Shown here one piece after another: positions 22,801-32,500 of a stretch of 64,000 nt of DNA (position 1 is its first letter; each line of letters starts with the position of its first letter). A program made the position numbers and the translations under genes. Source of the stretch: Zelopaecilomyces penicillatus (Eukaryota; Ascomycota; Sordariomycetes; Hypocreales; Pseudodiploosporaceae). A model generated the notes under the pieces. That model had not been told where the DNA came from. It worked only from the letters and a program-made list of their open reading frames with translations, and did no database searches. The stretch covers positions 4,526,001 to 4,590,000 of the forward strand of contig VCCP01000004.1 in assembly GCA_005765155.1 (NCBI GenBank), in the 5' to 3' direction.

Positions 22801-23726
22801 AGGGCGCCATTGTCCTCAAGGATGGCGCAACTCAGCCAACACTAGACCTCTATGGCTTGCGCCGCATCAAGATTGACAGTAATTTGATGGAAACCTACTC
22901 AAGACACTTTTTTGCCAGAGGCTGGCTGCCGCGGCCGCCTCAGAGTCTCAAAGCCAACGGTAAAGTTTCACTTGCCAAGAAAAAGGGGCGTCTAGCTGGG
23001 CGGGTTGCAGTCGTTACCGGCGCATCTTCTGGTATTGGTGCTGCGGTGGCGGCTGGTTTGGCTAGAGAGGGTGCCCATGTTGCCATTGCCGCACGTCGCA
23101 CGGAGGCTCTTGAGGGCGTTAAAAACAAGATTGTCGGCAATGGGAGCAAGGTTCTGGTTCATAAGACGGATGTCACGAATAAGGAGCAGGTGGGGTCGCT
23201 CATGCGCGAGGCCGCTGAAAAGCTGGGCCCCGTTGATATTCTAGTCAGCTGCGCAGGTGTCATGTACTACACTATGATGGCCAACGTACAGACTGATGAG
23301 TGGGAGCGCACCGTGGATGTGAACTGCAAAGGCCTCCTCCACTGTCTGTCTAGCACAGTTCCTGGTATGCTCAGTCGTGGTAGCGGCCACATCGTTGCCA
23401 TCTCATCTGATGCAGGACGTAAAGTCTTCCCAGGGCTCGGAGTGTACTCGGCTAGCAAGTTCTTCGTCGAAGCGACACTCCAGAGCTTGCGTGTTGAGAC
23501 GGCTGGAACTGGTCTTCGGGTGACGTCGATCCAACCGGGTAACACAGCGACGGAGCTGTTGGGTATATCGACAGACGCTGAGGCGATCAAGAAGTATGGC
23601 GAGCCTACGGGTGCCAAGGTTCTTGACGCAGAGGATGTGGCGTCGGCGATTGTGTACGCTGTGTGCCAGCCGGATCATGTTGCTGTTAATGAGATTCTCA
23701 TTGAGCCTCGTGATGAGCCTATTTAA
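19875..23726 (+). CDS. atrr: NRPS-like glycine betaine reductase (A-T-R1-R2)
   Basis: Single exon of 1283 residues. Domain order: adenylation (about 10-520; SYSSGTTGQPKG at 163-174, YRTGD at 391-395, core Lys in GKTDL near 512); thiolation (about 540-610; DLGGHSL, carrier Ser573); thioester reductase R1 (about 650-1010; TGATGYLG at 657-664, catalytic Tyr820/Lys824 in YGQTK); and a second short-chain reductase R2 (about 1040-1283; TGASSGIG, Tyr1191/Lys1195 in YSASK). There is no condensation domain. This order and length match the conserved fungal ATRR enzyme, which activates glycine betaine as an AMP ester, loads it on the carrier, reduces the thioester to betaine aldehyde with R1 and the aldehyde to choline with R2. 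All catalytic motifs are intact. Betaine specificity is inferred from architecture, because the binding-pocket aromatic residues cannot be assigned with certainty by eye. Confidence 0.88.
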   Translation: MSVIDVTKDLAALFQQQAQATPDALALEDETRSITYAELDNLTWSLADRLRQHGVGRDDLVGILMSRSADNVIASLAALRAGGAFLVLELAYPSGLLRDVIADAKPTVVITQVAHVGQIKSKDVPIIVIDQPDGTNGHTPPAVLDTKPPLPAEDDLERLAFVSYSSGTTGQPKGIANPHRAAIRSYDLRFGLSDLQPGDRVACNVFFVWEMLRPLIRGATVVAVPDSVSYDPIGLVDFLAERKITDTLMTPTLLATVLSRHSKLGETLPHLRSLWLNGEVVTTDLCRRAFQALPNTRLLNVYSASETHEVAAGDIKSFIDYETRVCPVGPPLDPSHIYILDDAGNRVDTGVSGELYVGGELLAREYLNLPETTAKAFQLDPFEKKKGARMYRTGDMARLLPSGLLEITGRVGGMIKTRGYTVQPGAVEATIVKHLAVQDCAVVARGEGLERQLVAYVVPDKGEVSGRTILVIDESGYSPVARRALSDHLAHYMIPPLWVELDQLPTHGVSGKTDLKALPPPPSPKTPPLETANADHNIKIKMDTIIKVWAAALNMPVGSITPKLDFFDLGGHSLILADLAGRLSKAFGFPVPLAPLAGNPTLEGHLEVVRAARDGHTAEVQADLPAILRADSVLAEDIQSNGTPMRPLHDAETVLLTGATGYLGAFLLKYLLESTSAHILCLVRFTEPSEDCRPAGMARIRKNLIDLGIWDDSMLERMEIVPGNLARNRLGLSPEAFDELAPRVQVIIHAAATVNLVYPYAALRNANVGGTREIIRLAARGGATLHHISTNGVLPPSIEGWSEDTTIGYDDVPTELLDGYGQTKWVAEKLVSEAGQRGIPVKIYRPGTISGHSVTGSTNTYDLLNALIVESLQLGCAPDVEGWFAEMTPVDFVSKAIITLANHVDTKQNVYHLGDPDPVASSSLFDSLGELGYSTSRLPWDDWVTLWKEKRGSHRGDDPFTVDILRGGMPTIETLKGAIVLKDGATQPTLDLYGLRRIKIDSNLMETYSRHFFARGWLPRPPQSLKANGKVSLAKKKGRLAGRVAVVTGASSGIGAAVAAGLAREGAHVAIAARRTEALEGVKNKIVGNGSKVLVHKTDVTNKEQVGSLMREAAEKLGPVDILVSCAGVMYYTMMANVQTDEWERTVDVNCKGLLHCLSSTVPGMLSRGSGHIVAISSDAGRKVFPGLGVYSASKFFVEATLQSLRVETAGTGLRVTSIQPGNTATELLGISTDAEAIKKYGEPTGAKVLDAEDVASAIVYAVCQPDHVAVNEILIEPRDEPI

Positions 23727-24052
23727 ATGGCGGTTGATGAACACAGTCTCGAGTTGGTGATGGTGATGACACACATGTAAGGATGAGAAGCACAACGGGT
23801 CACGCAGTTTCATGTTTTCGGATTTAATCAAGATGTTTCATGTCACAAGGCAAGGTTAGGGTATTTAGGTTATGTAGAGGGGGGTTCCCTCAAGTTTTGG
23901 TTAATGGATTTGGGTACGAGTATGACTTGGGGATGAGACTTTAACTGTTGGGTATAATAAAGATATGGACTCAATGCTTACCACTCTGATCAAGTTTTAT
24001 ATGTGACTTTGAGCTTTGAGTCATAGAGAGTAGTTGTTTCTTTACTTTAAAT
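23727..24052. other. Short convergent intergenic region
   Basis: This is 3' flank between two convergent genes. It contains an AATAAAGATA-like stretch near 23956, a possible poly(A) signal for the plus-strand gene. Nothing else is recognised. Confidence 0.5.
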
Positions 24053-25677
24053 TTACGCAAGACTAGCTAACAGATCAGCTAGTGGTTTGTTCCTGTTGTG
24101 CTTTTGCACCAGCCATTTAACACCCACTTCGAGGTCAGAGGCGAACTTGGCAGTCCGCTGTGCAGAGAGGTTTGCTCCATCCCAGCGCATGCGGATGTGA
24201 TAGACCGGATTGACGATGGAAGAGCTGTCCAAGCTGGCGACGATGACAAGCCCGACGTTGCAGTGAATAGCCATTTGCGTGATGCGTAGTCTTTCGTATT
24301 CGCTGGGCGAGTCTGTTACCCAGACCATGAATTGGGCACGGTGGGCCTCAATCAGCATATCTCCAGCTCTGTTACCGGTGGCATTGAGGTTGGCAATGAT
24401 GCGGCGTATGGGTGCTTGACCGTGTTGCAGAAGCTGGTGCTGTTCGGATTGCAATCTACGAAGAAATGATACGGCAGATTCGCTGTGGATGACATTGACT
24501 AGGTTGCAAAGCCCTTGCATTGTCGGGCCATGCACATTTGGCAATGGATCAGTCTTGTCTGTATCTCCTGATCCAGTCGTAGGATGAGTGAATGGAGGCA
24601 AGGTGCTCCCATCTTCAGCACTAATGAAGAGAGCATGGCTATGCCCAGTGCGACTAATATTGACAAGAGACAAAACAGCTTTGAAAACAGTCTCAGCTGT
24701 GATACCAGGGCTATCTTGTATCAACGAGGCAAGATTTGGAGCGCTAAAGGTAAAGTATAGTCCTTCGGGGCCTTCTTTGGCCGGTTCGCGGGGATATTGA
24801 GCTGGAGGATACAAAGCATCCTTGTGAAGATGCAGATTTGAGAGTAGTTGGACGTTGAAGTCGACTGAGGCATTTGCGGTGGAAGATTCGCGAGTGTCTT
24901 GGAATGACTGAGCCCAAGTTTGGTATGTGGTGTGGTTATGAAGCTTTGCAGTTGGGTCTGAGAGATGTCGTTCGATAGACGCGTAGAAGAGCGGAAGTGA
25001 GGCAGCGTCATGGACAAGATGATGTACTGTAAATAAAAGTTAACATAGCCAGTCATATCATATACACCAAACATTGTACAAGAAGTGTGTATAAATATTG
25101 CTTACGGTAAATGATCAAAGCCGATGAGTTTGTCTCTTCGACGTGGGTGATGAGACAGTGGAATAGAGGCCCTGGCATATGTGCTTTTTCAGAATGCGGA
25201 TACTGAAGTGTAAGCTGCCGTACATCCTCGCAGGTTGCCACGGTACTGTGATTGAGGATACAGAGATCCCAAAGTCTTTGGCTTGGCTTTACTGTGGCAT
25301 AGTACAGGTCCTGGGCTTGGTCTACCACACAGAATGATGTCAGGGTCGGGCTCTCAGCGAGAGCAGCTTGCACGGCTATGCGAAGGTCCTACGAAAGAAT
25401 GAATATTTAGTACGGCTTCAATTTTTGCTATTTTTAATGTTTCATATACTTTACAGGGGAACAAAATTGTTGAGGATACCTTGACGCTGGATCTAGATAC
25501 TTGGACAGCTATGGCAAAGTTCCAAGAGTCGATGATGCCAGAGGTCAGCAGAACTTGCATATAGTCATAGCCGGGGATAACATCATCGACATCTTGATCC
25601 CAGCTGAGTCCTTTTGTTTCTACAGCCTGCGAGATTAGGTCTTGGAGGAGATTGTCGGTCGGATCTAGTTGATTCAT
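24053..25677 (-). CDS. Stand-alone NRPS condensation-domain-like acyltransferase
   Basis: Exon 1 is 25677..25480, exon 2 is 25388..25106 and exon 3 is 25026..24053. The introns of 91 nt (GTATCC-CGTAG) and 79 nt (GTAAGC-TACAG) join in phases 0 and 1 to give 484 residues. The catalytic motif of condensation domains, HHxxxD(A/G), is rebuilt exactly at the second junction as HHLVHDA (162-168). The protein is about one condensation domain long, with no adenylation or carrier domain. The C-terminal region has the beta-strand pattern of condensation enzymes, but I do not see a clear DFGWG motif. Relatives act as discrete esterifying or amidating acyltransferases in fungal clusters. It is transcribed divergently from the PKS with 834 bp between the start codons, so the likely job is release or acylation of the polyketide. 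That role is an inference. Confidence 0.75.
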
Positions 25678-26511
25678 GGTGTGTGATGTTGCTACTGATG
25701 GAGTTGGGTCACAGACTCAGTTCTAGATAGGACTGGCATAAAGACCCCTTCCAATGAGTGATACATCGGCATAATATGGGGACCCAGGATGTACTGTAGG
25801 ACCATTCAACTCGGCAATTACCGGCAATTGCTGTTTCTCGTTTGGACACGTTGATCCATATTCGCTGTCAGGCCCGCATGAGACTTGTATCAGCTTGCAT
25901 GCGTAAAAAGCGGTGCAATTGGTGTAATACCCACCATTCCTACTCGTCTTTCCTTGTTGATTGGTTCTTTCTAGTTACCGGGTTTTTTTGCTTCTTTCAA
26001 CCCCCCACAATTTGACAATCGATGATAGAGGGGGGTCTTTCTTTGCAAAATACTACCTACTCACACACAACTGCCACATATTGACACAATAATAATCAGG
26101 TAATGTTCAGCTACACGGCAGAAACACGGCTTGCACAATAGTAAACCAGAGGCTGAACCAATATGATTGATCCCCCCATGCATATCATGCGTTGACAGCA
26201 TGAATTGACTGCAACTGGACGCTGCAGACACCAGATACCGGGGGGGTGCAGTTTGAGCTGGAACAAATATTCTCATCCACATATGTCGTACTACGGCATA
26301 GCTAGTTTATAGGATTAGACCTATGCTCTAGCTTATAATCAGACTAGCTCACCGCTTCAAATCCATTGATAATGGCTGATAAAAACCCCCTTATACATCC
26401 GCTTTTTTCTCGCCAACTATTGCTTATGCCTGTTGTCGGCTTCAGTCCTTCACATCATCTTTGTTCAGGCGATTCAGCATATTATAAAGGCGGGATAAGA
26501 ATACTTTAATC
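25678..26511. promoter_or_regulatory. Divergent promoter between acyltransferase and PKS
   Basis: 834 bp separate the two start codons, and no reading frame of note lies inside. It contains a direct repeat of CGGCAATT (25812-25819 and 25822-25829) spaced exactly 10 bp. CGG half-sites are typical of Zn2Cys6 regulators. A TATAAA at 26483-26488 lies only 24 bp before the PKS ATG, too close for a standard TATA box unless the leader is extremely short. Shared control of the pair is inferred from the arrangement. Confidence 0.45.
25812..25829. repeat. CGGCAATT direct repeat, 10-bp period
   Basis: Two copies of CGGCAATT lie one helical turn apart in the divergent promoter. The second copy overlaps the palindrome GCAATTGC (25824-25831). 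It could be an operator for a pathway regulator; no regulator gene is in this window. Confidence 0.5.
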
Positions 26512-29500
26512 ATGGGCTCACAACGCTCAGAAAATGGCCTGGAGCCGCTTGCAATCGTTGGAATGGCCTGCAGATATGGAGGGTCCATAACATCTATTGG
26601 TAGTCTTTTCCAAAACGTATGGGGTGGACAGTCGGTACATGGACCATTCCCAAAAGACAGGTTTGATGCCGAGTTCTATCACCATCCTGATCAGGATCAT
26701 GTCGGAACTTCCTACACGACTGGTGGCTACTTTATGTCTGAAGACCCTAATGCTTTCGACTCCATGTTCTTCAAGCTTCCTGCTCAGGATGTGCTGGCAA
26801 TGGACCCGCAGCAAAAGATGCTGTTGGAGAATACGTACCATGCCTTGGAGAATGGTACGTCTCTTGTTACGATCATCTGGTTTTAATTGTTTAGTTAGTC
26901 TGATTTGAGAAACCCATGCTAGCTGGTATTAAGTGTGAAGATATACAGTCTTCGCGTACATCAGTCTTTGTGGGGTGCTCAAATAATGACCATCTCGCAT
27001 TGGCTAACACGGATCTTCTCATGTCGATGAAATGCAAGTCCACAGGCACAAGTATGTCACTCTTGGCAAACAGAGTCAGTTGGTTCTATGATCTACGTGG
27101 GACAAGCCAAGCTGTCGATTCTGCATGTTCCAGTGGTTTGGTCGCAGTACATCTTGCTTGCAATGACATTCGCATGGGACAATCCTCAATGGTAAGTGAC
27201 AGTCAAGGTAAAGTCTCGCTTAACTGGTCTGATTTGATGTAGGCAATCGTAAGCGGCATCAACCTGATTGAGCATCCGGGATCAGTTGTGAGCCTGTGCG
27301 GTATCGGCGTGCTGTCTCCTGAAGGCCGGTGTCTAAGCTTTGATGATGAAGCAAATGGCTTCGGTCGCGGTGAGGGCGTCGGCACCGTCATTATAAAGCC
27401 ATTGAGAGATGCATTGCGTGATGGCAACAATATTCGGTCAATTATTCGTGCGACAGGATCAAATCAAGATGGGAAAACAGCAGGCATTACGCTTCCCAGT
27501 CCCCGAGCTCAGCAGAATCTGATGCGGGACGTCTATGCGTCTGCGGACCTAGATGTCAGACTCACCAGCTACGTCGAGGCTCATGGAACGGGGACTCCGG
27601 TAGGAGATCCTCTAGAAATGCAAGCAATCTCGTCTGCTTTGCTTTCTCACCGACAGACGCCATTATATGTCGGCTCGGTAAAGTCAGTGATTGGCCATCT
27701 GGAAGGCGGCGCTGGTGTTGCGGGCCTCATCACTGCTACGCTGGCTGTGGAATCTGGCATGATTCCGCCAGTGGCGGGTTTCCAAAGTCTGAGCACGAAG
27801 ATCCCCGTGATGGAGAACCTCAAGATTGCCAAGGAGGCATCAAAATGGCCAAGGGACGACATTCGCCGTGCTTCCGTAAACTCTTTCGGATACGAGGGAA
27901 CAAACGCCCACATTGTTCTGGATGACTTACAGGGCTTCCTAAACATGCATCCCGAGTGTTTGCAACACAAGCCAAAGCTATCTTACCACCCTACTCATAA
28001 CTTATCTATAGGACAAAATAAAATATACACAATTACGGCATTCGATGAGCAGGGCGTTAAGCGAAACATCAAGAAATTACTTAAATACACAAATTCATTA
28101 ATGTTTGATGATGGAAGCACTGAAGAAAATCACTTCTTACAACACCTAGAGTATACCTTTAATCATGGGAGAACCAAGTTCGATTGGAAGACGTGGATTG
28201 TTGCTCAAGGTTTGACTTCCTTTCGCACCATGCTTGCAAACGATGGTTTTCAGACTGTCAAGAAATCGGCCTCACCAACGAAGTTAAACTTCATCCTCAC
28301 AGGCCAGGGCGCGAATTGGATAGGAATGGGAAGCGATCTTCTCGTCTGGCCCTTTTTCAAGAAACGAATTGAGGAAGCGTCAGTATTCCTGAAGGATCTC
28401 GGGAGTACATGGGACTTATACGGTAAAAGCATTCCCATACACGAACGCGAGTTCTTGGCGTTGAAGAAATGAGAGAAGCTGATGTTTCGTTAATAGATGC
28501 CATATCCATGCGAGAGATGTCTGTTGACCCTAATGAACCCACGTTTGCTCAGTCGTCCTGTGTTGCGGTTCAAACTGCCCTTGTCGATCTTCTAAAGAGT
28601 TGGGGCGTTGTACCCTCCACCGTTGTTGGCCATTCATCAGGGGAGATTGCCGCAGCCTATTGTGCAGGAAAAATCAGCAGACAGGCAGCTTGGAGAATCG
28701 CCTTCTGTAGGGGTTTAGCATGTGCAAAGCTGCTTGGCAGAGATGGGTCTATGATGGTTGCCAATGTGTCTGAGAGTGAAGCCGAAACCGCTCTCTCCCA
28801 TTTCAGCCAGACGACTTCACATACAATCACGGTAGGATGTATCAACAGCCCCAAAAAGGTGACTCTTACTGGCAAGCGAAGCGAAATGTTGCTTGTCAAG
28901 AAGCACTTTGACACAGTCAATATTCCATGCAGACTATTGGGTATCAAGGTTGCCTACCACTCCTCTGACATGGAAGATGTTAGTCAAGAATATCTTTCCC
29001 TGCTGGGTAACAGCCTTGTCGCCGGTGACATGTATGATAGTGCCGATGAAGTTCTCATGGTTTCGTCTGTCACTGCTTTACCTGTTACTGATGGGCAAGT
29101 TGAAGATCCAGCGTACTGGGTGAAGAACCTGGTAGCCCCAGTACGGTTCTCTTCAGCTCTTGCCTATTCTTTGAAGATGAATGATACAAACTCTGAGGCC
29201 CAAAAAGTGGGAACCATCCTCGAAATTGGACCACATGCTGCTCTCAAGGCATACGTGCTAGAAACATTGACGGAGCTTGCAATAGCCCAGTCCATTCAGT
29301 ATTGCGCTACGCTAAATCGCAATGAAACAGACAGAAGTACAATCCTAAATACTCTCGGTAAACTCCATTGTCAAGGCCATCCAGTCAATTTGAAGCACAT
29401 CAACGGCTCCGCTCCGGTTAGCAAAAAGACTCAATGGGATTTTCCTCTCTACAGCTTCGACCACTCAAAGTCGTACAGATCTACCTCTAGAACAGTTGAG

Positions 29501-32500
29501 GCAGTCAAATTCCCACCTTATAAACGACATGAGCTTCTAGGAATACCAGTTCCTGATGCGAATTCATTTGAGCAAAGATGGAGAAACAATTGGCGGATAT
29601 CCGAGATTCCGTGGCTAGCGATGAATAACGTATGCATTCCCAGGAGACAGAGCTTAATTACATTCTGACTATGGCTAACCCATCCCTTTAGATGCAAGAT
29701 AAAATAGTATTTCCGGGCGTCGCTTATCTCTCAATGGCGGCTGAAGCACTTTTTCAGAGATTCAGAGACACGACCCAAGTCGCTGGAGTTCGATACCGTC
29801 AGATTTCCATGAACGCATCACTCATCATACCGGATACTCCTGAAGGTGTTGAGATAATATTTTCGCTTCAACCTGAAAAGGCTGGCAACTACGGGTCTAA
29901 TGACTGGTATACGTTTCGGGTCATTTCACACGATGAGCCCTCATCTTCGTGGACTGAGAATTGCGTCGGCCACATTCGTCTTGAGATGGAAACCAAAGGA
30001 TCATTGCCCTCGCAGGGGCTAGGTGATGTACAATCCAAGATAAACCAGCTACGATCGCATAAGGTAGTTACAGACTTTAGACCAGCTATCGATGTTGATG
30101 CTATGTACGCCGAGTTTGAAGCTTCAGGCATGGCGTTTGGGCAGCTTCTCAGAAACATGAAAAAGCTGCGGGTTTCGGAAGATGGCAAGTCTTGTTTGAG
30201 TAGTGTTCAAGCTCCAGATATTCCTAGGGCTGTCCATGATTGCTATTTGGTGCATCCATGTCTTTTTGAGAGTATCTTGCATTCGCTGTTAACAATCTGT
30301 GGACCCGGTGGAGGCAGTCTGAAAAAGTGCTCGATGGTTGCGACAAACATTCAAGAAGTCTATATCTCAAGACAGATTGACACTCGTGCGAACACTATAT
30401 TGGAGTGCTTGGCGGTTGCAAAGAGGGAATCTTCTACTCTCTGGCGCTCACAGGTCCTCATTGAGAGCAAAGATAGCATGGGGCAGAACATCTTTATTCA
30501 AGGCATAGATCTTGTTGCACTCCCCTCAATATCGGATAGTAAAGAAGAAGCAGGGAGGTTCTATAAAGTTGATTGGAAACCTGATGCCAAGTTGTTGAGA
30601 TCCATCAAACCACTTGATAACCTTTCACAGACAGTTGTACCATTGAGAAGAGATCTCACAGCAGAGGATTACCGGGACTTCCAGATGATATCATCAATAT
30701 TCTTGCTTGACACTATGGACTATCTAGAGACTGTGAACCCACCTTCGCCTCTGCCAGCCCATCATCAGGCATTGTCACAGTGGATGGAACACCAGAAACA
30801 TCTAATCAACACAGACACCGCCCCGCTTGTTACCAAGTCAGACATCAATGCTATCCGTAGCAACGACGAACTAAAACAAAGTCTCATGGACAAAGTCCAT
30901 TCTCGAAGCGCACGTGGCGAGCTTCTCGTACGTATCGGCAGCCACTTAATCCCCATCCTAGAACAAAAGCAAGACTGCCTTGAGCTCATGTTCGGAGCCG
31001 ACGATCTCATGGGAAGAACCTACGACGAGAGTTTACCGACTGCCATTACAGAGCGTCTAGCAAACTATTTGAGACTTCTCTGGCATAACTCGTCTAATAT
31101 TAGAGTACTTGAGATTGGAGCAGGCACGGGGAGTGCAACGAATGTGTTCTTCGAAAGTTTGGGGCGAGTTCTAGCAGATTGCCAATGGGCTGACCGGTGG
31201 CAGGAGGCGGGAGTTGAGTATTATTTCTCTGATATATCTGCTGCGTTTTTTGAGAATGCGCGAAATCGGTTTCGAAAGTGGTCGGATGTTATGCAGTTCA
31301 AGACTCTTAATATCGAGCAGGATCCTGCGCTGCAGGGGTTCGACACAGGTTCTTATGACTTGATTATCGCCACAAATGTAAGTGATTTCCATGATTGCTC
31401 TTAACTTGAAGCCTTTCAAAGCTTTCGCAACAGCAAGAGATCACTCGGCCAACTTACTCTATCTTCTAGGTTCTGCATGCCACACAAGACTTGCAACTTT
31501 CTCTACAACATGCAAAGTCTTTACTTAAATCGTAAGTCTCCTGAAACCATCTTCTCTTCATCTTCATCCATAGCTAACGTGATATACTACTAGTGGTGGT
31601 GATCTTCTCTTGATTGAGAATATTAGACCCGACTTCATGTGTTCTAACATCGTCTTTGGACTTCTTCCAGGATGGTGGCGAAACACTGAACTTGCCCATC
31701 AAGAAGGGCCATTGATGAGCGACTCACAGTGGTCAAAACAGTTAATCAGCGCTGGCTTTGAACCAAGATTGCACATTCAAGACACAGATATCGGTGGCGA
31801 TGGACACGAGATATCGGCTTTCATTGCACATTCACGGTCAGAGGTAGATCCCTCAAAGCAAGCCAGGAACTGTGTTATTCTCCACTCCTCAAGCTGCAAC
31901 TCCAGTGTTGAGCTTGCTCAAAGGCTTGCAGATAGTCTTGAGGATGAATGCAAGTGGAAATGCTCTGTAGCAGAACTTGAGAAGCTGACGCCAGAGTTGC
32001 TTAACGCTCTGGAATATGTTTGTCTCGTGGATCCATTGGATTCCATTGACCTCTCCGAATTGACGGAGCAAACGTTTCAATCCATTCAACTATTACTTGG
32101 TACATGTCAAAATCTACTCTGGGTGACCGGAGATCCGGATCAGCGACCAAAAGCCTCAATGGTAAGTGGGCTTGTGAGAACAATGCGATGGGAACGCCAC
32201 GGAGATGCAGCAAACATCATCGCCCTCAGTATCCATGATCCGCTCATCAGCCTAAATGACCTACATACCGAGATTGCGAATACATGCCGTGAAGCATTCA
32301 GCCAAGATGGAATGGTTACGAAAAACACCGAGCTCATCCTGAAGAATGGGGTTTATCATACCGGACGGCTTTCACCAGCGAAGCACGTTGATAGCTGCCT
32401 TAACACAGAAGAACAATTTGTAGTTGAGCAACATGCACTTGGGAGGGCCAAAACACCACTAAAACTCACATCATACGAATCAACTCCGCTCAACAAGCTT

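Noticed and set aside
26483..26488. TATAAA as PKS TATA box
   Set aside because: It lies only 24 bp before the start codon, too close for a usual fungal TATA box plus leader.
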